Assembly: GCA_964015995.1 (NCBI GenBank)
Contig: CAXHFH010000028.1
Location: 1 to 22,425, forward strand
Direction of reading: 5' to 3'
DNA length: 22,425 nt
Source of the DNA: UBA1672 sp964015995
GTDB lineage: Bacteria > Pseudomonadota > Alphaproteobacteria > Micavibrionales > Micavibrionaceae
The notes below the pieces were generated by a model. That model saw nothing but the letters and a program-made list of their open reading frames with translations, did no database searches and was not told the origin of the DNA. Of this stretch, positions 1 through 8,341 are shown piece after piece. Numbering within the stretch: the stretch's first letter is position 1; every line of letters begins with the position of its first letter. The translations under genes and the position numbers were made by a program.

Positions 1-45
1 GATACTCAGACGTCTCGTGGGCTCGGAGATGTGTATAAGAGACAG
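1..45 (+). other. Nextera sequencing adapter left on contig end
   Basis: Positions 12-45 match the Illumina Nextera transposase read-2 adapter, ending in the 19-base Tn5 mosaic end AGATGTGTATAAGAGACAG (27-45). Bases 1-3 (GAT) fit the end of the P7 flow-cell sequence and bases 4-11 fit an 8-base i7 index. This is library sequence, not genome. Any reading frame that starts inside it, such as the GTG at 31, is an artefact. Confidence 0.97.
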
Positions 46-2538
46 TTTACAATGTTGGCTTTGTTTGTGGGCGGGGTCAGCAGTATTATTTTTGCTGTTG
101 CCGTTATTTTAAGCTTATATGCTACCCCGCAAGATGTTTTAAAGGGCAGAATTGCAGAGCAGAAGGCTTATTCTGGTCATGCGGTTTTCCTTCAACTTGC
201 CGCTTTGCTTAGCGTGTTTCTTGTTCTTTTGGTCGGCTCTAATCTTTTTATTAGTATCGCAACAAAAAGCCAGAGTGATGATGTTGCGTTTTTGAATGCG
301 GCGAGCCTCCAGCGCATGTTGATAGAGCGTTATACGCGCCATGCATCGGTTATTATTGCGGCAAACTCTACGCGTAATTGGGATGACGTCATAAGAAACA
401 ATAAGGCGCTCCATATCAATGAAAACTATATTGATGAAAATTACAGAGGCCTTATTGACGGTGGTGACGTTGTTATAAGTGTTGATGGAACGAGAAGAAG
501 AAGCGTTAAATTACTACCTGATGAAATAGTAAATCTAAATATACGCAATGCGGCTTCAGAGTGGGATAAACTTAAACGTTTGGCAGCGTCTGCTATTCAA
601 TCTGACGTCAATAGTATCGTTAACAATCCGCGTTATGATGAGTTGAACCATCAGCTTGTTGAAACTGTAAACGCACAGGATGAAGCCGTTAAAGCGATAC
701 AAAATTATTTTGAACAGAAAAATGATTCTCTAACGTTTAAAGAAGAAATTATCGTTGGTCTTGGAATTGTCATGTTTCTGTTGACGTTGGTTTATGCACG
801 TTTCTTTATTGCCAACCGTATTGAGCAATCCAGAATAGAGTTGGGCGATTATCAGGAGAATCTTGAAGATAAGATAGAAGAGCAAACTGCAGATTTACAA
901 GTGGCGATAAAGGATGCTGAGGCGGCGAAAAATTTTGCCGAAGAAGCGAACCGTGCGAAGAGTGATTTTCTTGCCAATATGTCGCATGAAATCCGTACGC
1001 CTATGAATGCCATATTAGGTTTATCGAACCTGCTCATGGATACCAAGCTAGACTCGGAGCAAAAAGAAAGTGTTAAGGCGATCAAAACGTCTGGTGACAC
1101 CCTTCTCAGTATTATTAACGACATTATCGATATTTCTAAAATTGAAGCGGGGAAATTAGTTTTAGAACACGCTAACTTTGATTTACAGGACGCCTTGCAG
1201 GAGGTTATGGCGTTGTTTTCTTATCAGGCTAGAGAAAAGGGCGTAGAGATGATCGTTGAATTTGCCCCTGATATGCCACACAATTTTGTGGGAGACCCGG
1301 TTCGTATTAAACAAATATTTTCAAATCTGCTTGGTAATGCACTCAAATTCACATCAGGTGGGCATATTTTTGTTCAGCTAAAGCAAGAGGAAACATCGGA
1401 CGGTGAGGTCAATATATTATGCGTGGTTGAAGACACGGGTATAGGCATAGCTGAAGATAAAAAAGAGAAGATATTTGAAAAGTTTTCGCAAGCTGAGGCA
1501 TCCACTACGCGCAAGTTTGGTGGAACCGGTTTAGGACTAACGATTGTCAGCGAACTGTTAGAAATCATGGGGGGGAACATTCATGTTGAAAGTGAAGAAG
1601 GGAAGGGCGCTCGGTTTATATTCAATATTGTTCTTACAAAAGGAAAAAAAGAGAAGGTTGTTCTTTCTGAAGATATAGCAGATTTGCGCATATTGATTGT
1701 AGATGATTATGAATTAACAAGAAATTTGTTTGCGTCTTCTTTGGAGCGCCGCAAAATTGCATGTGATGCTGTTTCCAGTGCAGAATCTGCGCTTGAATTG
1801 CTTGATAGTGATGATGTTTCTTATGATGGGTGTGTTGTTGATTTTTCACTGAACGGTATGAATGGCCTTAAATTTGTTGAAATAATCCGTGAACAAGAAA
1901 AATATAATAATATCGCAATGATTATGGTTTCCGGAGTAATGGATAAAAAGCCATATGAAGATCTAAAGGCACTGGGCTTAGACGGGTATTTTAATAAGCC
2001 ATTTTATTCTGATTATATTACGGAAGCCCTTAAAATCAGCATCAAAAATAGACGGCAGGGCATTACGGATGCCCCTCTTTTGAATGCGCATAATATGACA
2101 AAAATTCTTCGACCTAACAGTCTGTCTGAAGGTGAGCAATACCGCCAATATCCTGATAATGTTGTTTTGGCCGTAGACGATACAAAACTTAATATGCTGG
2201 TTATTAAGAAGGTTTTGAAAAAATTCGGGATACAAATTCATACCGCGACCAATGGTTTAGAGGCCTTGGAACGCTTCAAAGAAAATGAATATGATATTAT
2301 CTTTATGGATTGTCAAATGCCCGAGATGGATGGATTTGAAGCAACACAAGAGATACGTAAGTTTGAAGAAGAAACGGATCGTAAAAATGTTCCGATCGTG
2401 GCCTTGACCGCGGATGCGATGATTGGAGATAGAGAGAAATGTCTTAGCTTTGGCATGAATGATTACATTAATAAGCCGTTTAAAGAAACGGACATTGCGG
2501 TCGCTCTGGACAAGTGGGTTAACGGTAATGGGGGATGA
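46..2538 (+). CDS. Membrane hybrid sensor histidine kinase with two receiver domains (5'-partial)
   Basis: Phosphorelay sensor kinase, cut at its 5' end by the contig break. The first genomic in-frame Met is at 52, directly at a TM helix, so few residues are probably missing; no ribosome site is visible. Counting from that Met, TM helices lie near residues 1-24, 45-70 and 231-253, with a roughly 160-residue sensor region between TM2 and TM3 that I cannot assign. A short coiled coil leads to HisKA with H-box SHEIRTP (His312). The HATPase has its N box (NLLGNALKF), DTGIGI, the F box and GGTGLGL. Receiver 1 has DD, Asp597 (VVDFS) and NKPF. Receiver 2 has DD, Asp753 (FMDCQMP), ALTADA and NKPF. 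Both receivers look intact. The 15-bp gap to the Hpt gene suggests an operon. The signal sensed cannot be told. Confidence 0.93.
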   Translation, partial: FTMLALFVGGVSSIIFAVAVILSLYATPQDVLKGRIAEQKAYSGHAVFLQLAALLSVFLVLLVGSNLFISIATKSQSDDVAFLNAASLQRMLIERYTRHASVIIAANSTRNWDDVIRNNKALHINENYIDENYRGLIDGGDVVISVDGTRRRSVKLLPDEIVNLNIRNAASEWDKLKRLAASAIQSDVNSIVNNPRYDELNHQLVETVNAQDEAVKAIQNYFEQKNDSLTFKEEIIVGLGIVMFLLTLVYARFFIANRIEQSRIELGDYQENLEDKIEEQTADLQVAIKDAEAAKNFAEEANRAKSDFLANMSHEIRTPMNAILGLSNLLMDTKLDSEQKESVKAIKTSGDTLLSIINDIIDISKIEAGKLVLEHANFDLQDALQEVMALFSYQAREKGVEMIVEFAPDMPHNFVGDPVRIKQIFSNLLGNALKFTSGGHIFVQLKQEETSDGEVNILCVVEDTGIGIAEDKKEKIFEKFSQAEASTTRKFGGTGLGLTIVSELLEIMGGNIHVESEEGKGARFIFNIVLTKGKKEKVVLSEDIADLRILIVDDYELTRNLFASSLERRKIACDAVSSAESALELLDSDDVSYDGCVVDFSLNGMNGLKFVEIIREQEKYNNIAMIMVSGVMDKKPYEDLKALGLDGYFNKPFYSDYITEALKISIKNRRQGITDAPLLNAHNMTKILRPNSLSEGEQYRQYPDNVVLAVDDTKLNMLVIKKVLKKFGIQIHTATNGLEALERFKENEYDIIFMDCQMPEMDGFEATQEIRKFEEETDRKNVPIVALTADAMIGDREKCLSFGMNDYINKPFKETDIAVALDKWVNGNGG

Positions 2539-2553
2539 TATGAGGGTGAGAAA

Positions 2554-2904
2554 ATGACTTTAGACAATAACAAGAATTCCGTCGTGGATTTGTCGTATTT
2601 AGAAGAGTACACGGACGGGGATCAAGAAATGATAGATGAGTTGATCGCCGCATTTTTAGAGACGACATCTGAAGGACTGGTTGAGCTAAAGAGTGGGATT
2701 GATATGGAGGACAGCACAGTCTGGACTCAGGCTGCGCATAAATTAAAAGGAGCTGCCGGCTATGTTGGTGCCGACACAATGAAAACGCTCTGCGCAGAAG
2801 CTCAGGCTATGACAACGTCTACTCAGGAAGAGCGTTCATCTTTCTATCATAAAGTTGTGGTAAGCTGTGACACGGTGTGTGATTTTTTAAATGGACGTGG
2901 ATAA
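2554..2904 (+). CDS. Stand-alone Hpt phosphotransfer protein
   Basis: A 116-residue histidine phosphotransfer protein. The phosphorylatable His62 lies in AAHKLKGAAG, the classic Hpt motif, within a helical protein of the usual size. It would carry phosphate from a hybrid-kinase receiver, most simply the kinase just upstream, to a response regulator. The start is ATG 2554, supported by GAGGGTGAG just upstream. It ends in a one-base TAATG overlap with the next gene, so translation is probably coupled. It resembles the Hpt domain fused to the second kinase at 4246-7446: both share the AAH.LKG.AGYVGA pattern and a following L C x E A Q. This suggests a common origin with a fusion or fission event. 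Confidence 0.9.
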   Translation: MTLDNNKNSVVDLSYLEEYTDGDQEMIDELIAAFLETTSEGLVELKSGIDMEDSTVWTQAAHKLKGAAGYVGADTMKTLCAEAQAMTTSTQEERSSFYHKVVVSCDTVCDFLNGRG

Positions 2905-3668
2905 TGATTATTGCCGATAAGAAGAATGAAGCAGGACTGATTGCTCTTGCCCCATCTATTAAAAATAATATGCATGAGTGGCAGATTGTGAAAATCAATA
3001 TTTCACCTAAAAGCGCCATGTTGCCTCAAGCTGTAATGAAACAGTTACAAACTCAATATAGAGAATATGAAGGTATGATTTATGCGATTTCTCCACGTAA
3101 AATTGTTATGCTCGCGAGGCTTGGTCTTATAGATAATTACGCCACTATGAAAACCGAGCTTGAAAGTAAAATCCCCAATCATAATTGCCGTGTGTTGCTC
3201 CGAAAAATGAGTGCGATTGGATTAAGGCAAGTTCAAATTGATTTAAGTGCAAAAAACAATTCTATGGAATTAGCAGAAGGACTATACGAACAAAGAGTGG
3301 CTCGAAAAGACAATATTATTATGATTGCTGACGATGATTCTTTTATACGGAAATCCTTGAATATGCTTCTATCTGCAAGTGGTGACATTACCGAAATTGA
3401 TGATGGCGCAAACGTTATTAAATCGTATTTGCAATGTAATCCTGACATGGTTTTTTTAGATATTCATATGCCAAATAAAACAGGTTTGGATTTGATCTCG
3501 GAAATTCTTGAGGTGGATTCGGACGCTTGCATTGTCATGTTGAGCGCGGATAGTCAAAAAGACAATATTGTTCTTGCTTTAGAAAGCGGTGCGATTGGAT
3601 TTTTGACCAAACCTCCATCAAAAAATAAGATTCAGGAATATATTTCACAATGCCTTACTATTACTTGA
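2904..3668 (+). CDS. Response regulator with unknown N-terminal domain and C-terminal receiver
   Basis: A 254-residue protein. Residues about 136-254 form a CheY-like receiver with the acidic cluster ADDDS, phospho-acceptor Asp186 in FLDIHMP, LSADS and the lysine in TKPP. Residues 1-130 match no domain I recognise; they look like a mixed alpha/beta cytoplasmic domain with no TM segment. The receiver sits at the C-terminus, the reverse of most DNA-binding regulators, and no HTH is evident. The output may therefore be protein-protein, or the N-terminal part may be the effector. The ATG at 2904 overlaps the stop of the Hpt gene by one base. It is the natural receiver partner for that Hpt. Confidence 0.85.
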   Translation: MIIADKKNEAGLIALAPSIKNNMHEWQIVKINISPKSAMLPQAVMKQLQTQYREYEGMIYAISPRKIVMLARLGLIDNYATMKTELESKIPNHNCRVLLRKMSAIGLRQVQIDLSAKNNSMELAEGLYEQRVARKDNIIMIADDDSFIRKSLNMLLSASGDITEIDDGANVIKSYLQCNPDMVFLDIHMPNKTGLDLISEILEVDSDACIVMLSADSQKDNIVLALESGAIGFLTKPPSKNKIQEYISQCLTIT

Positions 3669-3678
3669 GTAAATTCTG

Positions 3679-4071
3679 ATGAGTGTGAAGAAAAACAAGA
3701 GATTACTAATTGTCGATGATGATTTTTTTATTACAAAAATGTTAGAAAAAGCTCTGTCTGATATTTATGATCTTACCGTATGTCACGATGCTATAGAGGG
3801 GTTGAAATATATAGAAAACAATACTTACGCAGCCGTCATCACAGATTTAAATATGCCCGATAAAGATGGTCTTGATTTTGCGAAAGAAATTAAGGGCGTA
3901 AATAGTCACATGCCTATTTTAATGATAAGTGGCGAAAGTTTTGAAAGTTTAAGTGATTACAATCAGTTAAACAGCATATGTCGTTACGCAGATGATACTT
4001 TGGGTAAGCCTTTTACCAAAAATGAATTAATTGCATCACTTAATGCCATGATAGGCGAAGCCTACAGTTAG
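3679..4071 (+). CDS. Single-domain response regulator (CheY-like)
   Basis: A 130-residue stand-alone receiver. It shows IVDDD, phospho-acceptor Asp56 in VITDLNMP, the conserved Ser in MISGES and Lys in GKPF, with no output domain. It is closely similar to the receiver at 7443-7820; both carry the same VITDLNMP block and a matching GL.FAK.IK stretch after it. It starts 10 bp after the previous gene and belongs to the same operon. Such single-domain receivers act by protein contact or as phosphate sinks. The start ATG 3679 has only a weak purine run upstream. Confidence 0.9.
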   Translation: MSVKKNKRLLIVDDDFFITKMLEKALSDIYDLTVCHDAIEGLKYIENNTYAAVITDLNMPDKDGLDFAKEIKGVNSHMPILMISGESFESLSDYNQLNSICRYADDTLGKPFTKNELIASLNAMIGEAYS

Positions 4072-4089
4072 TATGATTACAAGGAGCAG

Positions 4090-4206
4090 GTGTGTTTATA
4101 TAATTTTATTTATAAAGGCATCGTTTCTTGTGACACAAAATCAACTATAGATAAGTTTTTTGATATAGGAGTGCAATCTTTACCTGCGCTACATAAATCA
4201 GTATAG
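4090..4206 (+). CDS. Possible 38-codon leader ORF
   Basis: A GTG-initiated frame of 38 codons fills the gap between the receiver gene and the second kinase. An AAGGAG sequence lies at 4081-4086, only 3 bases before the GTG, which is shorter than usual. The stop (4204-4206) directly abuts the longest reading frame of the kinase. The peptide has no recognisable features and the sequence is AT-rich. It could be a leader peptide or pure chance. The same gap contains an 11-base palindrome at 4128-4138. Confidence 0.15.
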   Translation: MCLYNFIYKGIVSCDTKSTIDKFFDIGVQSLPALHKSV

Positions 4207-4245
4207 TTGCCCTTAATAACGAAAGCTAAAGTGTGTGTGGTGTTT

Positions 4246-7200
4246 ATGAATGCTTATAGAGTGTCCATTATTTCGACAGGGGCAGGATTACTTGTATCCA
4301 TTATAGGGATATTGGTGATTATGGGGTGGATATTGAATATTCCCGCCCTCATACAGATCTATCCTACGCTTGCACCGATGCAAATGAACACGGCGTTATG
4401 TGCGTTTTTGTGCGCATTGGCGTTTATCTTCATCAACAGCCCGCAAAAATGGGTTGGATTGACGGCTGCGGTTGCGGCATTTCTATTGGCTTCTGTCACA
4501 GGAATCCAATATATCCTTGGCAGTGATTTTGGCGTGGATAGACTTTTCATAGAACCTCAAATTACAACACGAACGGCGCATCCCGGGCGGATGGCGCCTA
4601 ATACAGCTGTTTGTTTTGTGTTTTTGTCTTTGGCCTTTATATTCTTAGGCACGTTAAAAAAGCTAAGACGACGCGTACCTATCACTGCGGCTCTAGCTTT
4701 TGTAACATTGCTATTATCTGCGATGACTTTGATTGGGTATTTTTTTGATATCAAAGAAGCATACGGATGGTGGGGGTTATCTGATATGGCTCCCCATACA
4801 GCCTTAAGCTTTTTTATTCTAAGTCTTGGCCTTATTATCACATTGCTTCCATCCTCTGATTTTTATAAGAAAATCATACAGTTCGGCTGGATATGGTGCG
4901 TTCTGGTGAGTATGATCGTCGGTACTCTATGTCTTGCCTTGCACACCGACAGCGTGCAAAAGAATCATATCGCAAATCTTTTTGAATTTCAGTATGAGCA
5001 CGCCACGAAAGAGTTGAACGCTACGATTGAGCAATATGAACAACTTTTGACAAGTGGTATCGGCTTGTTCCTTGCTTCGGATCATGTAAGACGCGACGAA
5101 TATCGCCGTTATATTGAGCAATTAAATCTTTACGAAGACTATCGTAGTGCGCGCGCCATTACCTATGCCAAGGTTCTGAATAACGATGATAAACAAGAGT
5201 TTATCGATAGAACGCGTGCTGAGGGCGATGAAGACTTTGACATCTTTCCGGAAGGGGAGAGAGACCAGTATGTTGTTTCCCATTATTTCGAGCCCTATAA
5301 CGATGATAGCAAGTCTCTCCATGGTTTTGATATGTGGACTGAGCCAAAACGTCGTGAAGCCATGGAAATAGCGCGGGATACGGGGGAGTTGAGTATTTCG
5401 CAAGCTGTGTCTTATCGTATGAACGAGAAGCTACAAAAAGATGAATCTTTGGAATTTTTTATATTTCGTCCTTATTATCGCGGAGATACAGCGCCCAAAA
5501 CTTTGGAGGAGCGCAGGCAGAATATTGAAGGTTACTTGTATGCGACGTTTTTTATCTCTGACGTTGTTAAGCAAAGGGTGAGCAATCTTTTAGAAATTTT
5601 TAATATCAGAATAAAAATTTTTGATGGTGAAACAACAGATGCGGAACAGTTGATATATGACAGCGAGCCGTCACATATAAATGCTGCTGAAAACATCCAT
5701 TTTCTAGCAAATTTGAAAAAAACGAAATCCTTACAATTAAAAAATCATGTATGGACATTGCAATACACGACATTGCCGGAATATGGCGGTGACTATGTCA
5801 ACAGAAGTTGGCCCATCGCTATTTTTATTGCAGGAGTTTTTGTATCTGTGGTTATTTTTATTTTATTATGGTCAGGGGTGTATGCACGGCAGGAGGCTGA
5901 AACTGCTAACCATGCCAAGGATGATTTTCTCGCGAATATGAGCCACGAACTAAGAACCCCTCTAAACAGTATTTTGGGTTTGACCAAATTATTGTTGTAT
6001 GAAAAAAATCTGAGTGCGGATGCGATGGAAAGTTTGGAAGTTATTGATAAGTCTTCGTCACATTTGTTGCAAACCGTAAATGACATTCTGGATATTTCAA
6101 AAATAGAGGCCAATGCAATTATTCTGGAAAAAAATGCGTTTAATGTGGCCAGTACCATGTCTTCTGTCATTTACCAGATGATGCCACTTGCAAGCGAAAA
6201 AGGCCTGAATTTAGAAGATAATGTCGCGGATATGCATGCTTTAAATGTGATTGGTGATGAGTTCCGTTTTTCAAGGGTAATTATAAATTTGGTCAGTAAC
6301 GCGATCAAATATACTGAAGAAGGGAGTGTCTCTGTTCTTTTGCACGCTGAAGAATTTGGCCAAGATAATGTCAGGTTGGTTTGTGTGATAAGGGATACCG
6401 GAATTGGTATTTCATCTGAGAATACGGAGCGAGTATTTGATAAATTTACTCAAGCCGAAGATACGATAGAAAGACGCTTTGGTGGAACAGGGCTTGGTCT
6501 TCATATCACAAAACGCCTCACAGAAATGATGGGAGGCAAGATTAATGTCGAAAGTGAGTTAGGTGTAGGGTCAACCTTTACGGTGTCGCTACCTTTCGAA
6601 AAAACGACAAATATCAGTACACGCGATACTGCTATCATCAGTCATTCTAACCCTAATTTTCAGAATATAGATAAGAAACCTATAAAAGACGCTGTGTTTT
6701 TAGTTGCAGAAGATCATCAATTTAATCAGATATTTATTCTGAAGTTATTAAAAAGACTGGGAGGTACGCAATGTCAACTTGTCACAAACGGTCAGGACGC
6801 TTTGGACGCTTTTGAGGACAAAAATTTTGACATGATTTTGATGGATTATCATATGCCGAAAATGAATGGTTATGAAGCTACCAGAGCCATTCGTGAAAAG
6901 GAAAAAGACAAGGGTATAGCGCAACCTGTCCCTATTATCGCTATGACGGCAGATGCGATGCAAGGCACGCGTGAGGAGTGTCTGGCTGTGGGAATGAATG
7001 AATATATCAGTAAGCCAATTGATGAGGATGAATTCAGGCGCGTTATGGGGTATTGGTTTATTCTGGACGATACAAAAAGCAATCAGCCAAAAAAGCAGGA
7101 GCATGCTCAAGAAGAAAAGCCTGCCAATTTAGCTCTTTTGAAGGAATATGCTGATAATGACCCCGAGGTAGAAGAAGAGATTATACAAACCTTTTATAAA

Positions 7201-7446
7201 GAATCTAAGGCCGATCTCGAACGTTTGGCTGAAAATCAAACGCCGGCAAAGCATAAAGCTTGGACGGAAGCGGCGCACGCGCTTAAGGGCAGTGCCGGTT
7301 ATGTAGGCGCGTTGATGTTGCAGAAACTCTGTGAAGAGGCGCAAAACTTTGAGCAGAGCAAAGCTGTGAGCGAAAAGAAAATATTGTATACGCAGATTAA
7401 ACAAGAATACGACAATGTGTCTAACTATCTTAAAGAATTAAAGTGA
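4246..7446 (+). CDS. Multi-TM CHASE hybrid histidine kinase with receiver and Hpt domains
   Basis: Composite phosphorelay kinase of 1066 residues from ATG 4246. In-frame TTG 4207 and GTG 4231 are alternative starts without a clear ribosome site. Residues 10-235 hold about seven TM helices with a motif seen three times: MQMNTA (45), MAPNTA (116) and MAPHTA (181). A CHASE-type extracytoplasmic ligand domain follows at about 255-440 (Y..G..LF.AS..V.R.EYR.Y pattern, then VV.YFEPY and GFDM), then a TM at 523-545. HisKA has SHELRTP with His567. The HATPase has DTGIGI and GGTGLGL. The receiver has Asp867 (LMDYHMP), MTADA and SKPI. The C-terminal Hpt has His1011 in AAHALKGSAG. All catalytic residues are present, so a whole relay except the final receiver is in one chain. 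Its stop overlaps the next receiver gene by 4 bases. The ligand is unknown. Confidence 0.93.
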   Translation: MNAYRVSIISTGAGLLVSIIGILVIMGWILNIPALIQIYPTLAPMQMNTALCAFLCALAFIFINSPQKWVGLTAAVAAFLLASVTGIQYILGSDFGVDRLFIEPQITTRTAHPGRMAPNTAVCFVFLSLAFIFLGTLKKLRRRVPITAALAFVTLLLSAMTLIGYFFDIKEAYGWWGLSDMAPHTALSFFILSLGLIITLLPSSDFYKKIIQFGWIWCVLVSMIVGTLCLALHTDSVQKNHIANLFEFQYEHATKELNATIEQYEQLLTSGIGLFLASDHVRRDEYRRYIEQLNLYEDYRSARAITYAKVLNNDDKQEFIDRTRAEGDEDFDIFPEGERDQYVVSHYFEPYNDDSKSLHGFDMWTEPKRREAMEIARDTGELSISQAVSYRMNEKLQKDESLEFFIFRPYYRGDTAPKTLEERRQNIEGYLYATFFISDVVKQRVSNLLEIFNIRIKIFDGETTDAEQLIYDSEPSHINAAENIHFLANLKKTKSLQLKNHVWTLQYTTLPEYGGDYVNRSWPIAIFIAGVFVSVVIFILLWSGVYARQEAETANHAKDDFLANMSHELRTPLNSILGLTKLLLYEKNLSADAMESLEVIDKSSSHLLQTVNDILDISKIEANAIILEKNAFNVASTMSSVIYQMMPLASEKGLNLEDNVADMHALNVIGDEFRFSRVIINLVSNAIKYTEEGSVSVLLHAEEFGQDNVRLVCVIRDTGIGISSENTERVFDKFTQAEDTIERRFGGTGLGLHITKRLTEMMGGKINVESELGVGSTFTVSLPFEKTTNISTRDTAIISHSNPNFQNIDKKPIKDAVFLVAEDHQFNQIFILKLLKRLGGTQCQLVTNGQDALDAFEDKNFDMILMDYHMPKMNGYEATRAIREKEKDKGIAQPVPIIAMTADAMQGTREECLAVGMNEYISKPIDEDEFRRVMGYWFILDDTKSNQPKKQEHAQEEKPANLALLKEYADNDPEVEEEIIQTFYKESKADLERLAENQTPAKHKAWTEAAHALKGSAGYVGALMLQKLCEEAQNFEQSKAVSEKKILYTQIKQEYDNVSNYLKELK

Positions 7447-7820
7447 AAAAACAGATGATGGATAATAAGAAAATATTAGTTGTAGATGATGATGCTTTAT
7501 CTCTTAAAATTATAGCGGAGGTACTCGGATCGACAGAATATGACGTAACAGTGTGCCAAGACGCTGTTGAGGCCATGTATAGGCTGAAGAAAAGTTGTTA
7601 TAGTGCTGTTATCACAGATCTTAATATGCCGCATGAAAACGGACTGTCTTTTGCAAAAAAAATAAAAGAACATGCGCCTGATATGACTGTCGTCATGGTC
7701 ACTGCTTCAGCTTTGAATGATATAGAAGAAAAGCAAAATTTAATAAACGACTATGTAGATGAAATTTTGCATAAACCTTTTTCTAAAGAAAGCTTACTAT
7801 CCAGTTTGAAGAGAGCTTAA
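7443..7820 (+). CDS. Single-domain response regulator (CheY-like)
   Basis: A 125-residue stand-alone receiver with VVDDD, phospho-acceptor Asp59 in VITDLNMP, the Thr in MVTAS and Lys in HKPF. The GTG at 7443 overlaps the kinase stop in a 4-base GTGA arrangement, a typical coupled start; ATG 7455 and ATG 7458 are equally possible and would give a more usual CheY N-terminus. It is the likely terminal acceptor of the fused Hpt of the upstream kinase. It is a paralogue of the receiver at 3679-4071, so each kinase module in this locus ends in a sister single-domain receiver. Confidence 0.9.
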   Translation: MKKQMMDNKKILVVDDDALSLKIIAEVLGSTEYDVTVCQDAVEAMYRLKKSCYSAVITDLNMPHENGLSFAKKIKEHAPDMTVVMVTASALNDIEEKQNLINDYVDEILHKPFSKESLLSSLKRA

Positions 7821-8118
7821 GTTTTCTGAAAAGTATTATTGTCGCAGCTGTAGGCTATAATGCGAGCAAAGACGCATAATGCAAAACGCAACGGTTTCGT
7901 GTTGCATGATCGATTTCGAACCAACCCACGCTCTCCCATCATCTCTTCTGTGTTCCTTATCTTTGGGATGGGGATTAGGTTCGAATAGAGGGGAGGCTCA
8001 ATGTTTCACGGTTTGCATTTGTTATCGTTTTGCTATCCCGGTGATACTCCAGAGTATTCTTGCGATTTGTCTCTAAGAGAAAAACCTCTGTAACGACATG
8101 ATTTTAAAATGGAAAAAT
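7821..8118 (+). other. Gene-free interval with several inverted repeats
   Basis: No convincing coding region is seen. A 65-codon frame at 7879-8076 is Cys- and Leu-rich with no ribosome site. The interval is rich in potential hairpins: TTCGAACC (7915-7922) with GGTTCGAA (7978-7985) enclosing CCCATC/GATGGG (7935-7940/7967-7972), ATACTC-CA-GAGTAT (8044-8057) and TCTC-TAA-GAGA (8070-8080). It could hold a structured RNA or just transcript ends of the flanking convergent units. I do not recognise a known RNA family here. Confidence 0.4.
7915..7985. repeat. Long-range inverted repeat, possible structured RNA
   Basis: Two perfect 8-base arms (7915-7922 and 7978-7985) enclose a second complementary pair, CCCATC and GATGGG. 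Together they could fold into an extended hairpin of about 71 bases. No T-run follows on either strand, so it is not an ordinary intrinsic terminator. Confidence 0.4.
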
Positions 8119-8194
8119 TGGTAGCGGTGGGGTGATTTGAACACCCGACACATGGATTATGATTCCACTGCTCTAACCCCTGAGCTACACCGCC
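8119..8194 (-). tRNA. tRNA-Met (anticodon CAT)
   Basis: A complete 76-base cloverleaf on the minus strand. The 7-bp acceptor stem GGCGGTG/CACCGCT closes with a G-U pair. The D arm is GCTC/GAGC, the anticodon stem GTGGA/TCCAT has loop ATCATAA with anticodon CAT (8159-8161), and the T arm is GGGTG-TTCAAAT-CACCC. The discriminator is A and the CCA end is encoded. A CAT anticodon can mean elongator Met or lysidine-modified Ile2. I favour elongator Met; initiator Met is excluded because the first pair is G-U rather than the usual mismatch, and the anticodon stem lacks three G-C pairs. Confidence 0.93.
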
Positions 8195-8231
8195 ACGATA
8201 AAGAATTCAGGGTCGATAATAATCGATGGCG

Positions 8232-8261
8232 TATATGGCCAATTTTTCTGTTTTTTGTCAA
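8232..8261 (-). promoter_or_regulatory. Candidate promoter for the tRNA
   Basis: On the minus strand a perfect -35 hexamer TTGACA (8256-8261) is followed after 18 bases by CATATA (8232-8237), a weak -10. Transcription would start roughly 30 bases before the tRNA 5' end. Confidence 0.4.
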
Positions 8262-8311
8262 GTGTATGACGCAACAATTTCCAAAACCCACATTCATTAA
8301 TAAAACAAAAG

Positions 8312-8341
8312 TTGCCTTGTGTCCCAAAACTGGCGTAATAT
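8312..8341 (+). promoter_or_regulatory. Candidate promoter for the gene at 8380
   Basis: TTGCCT (8312-8317) and TAATAT (8336-8341) are separated by 18 bases and lie about 40 bases before the start codon. This is a fair sigma-70-like match found by eye. Confidence 0.35.

Noticed and set aside
7879..8076. 65-codon frame in the hairpin-rich interval
   Set aside because: No ribosome site, an odd Cys/Leu-rich composition, and it overlaps strong inverted repeats; it looks like chance.
8119..8194. tRNA gene as a phage or island attachment site
   Set aside because: No integrase, direct repeat of the tRNA end, or mobile gene is seen on either side.
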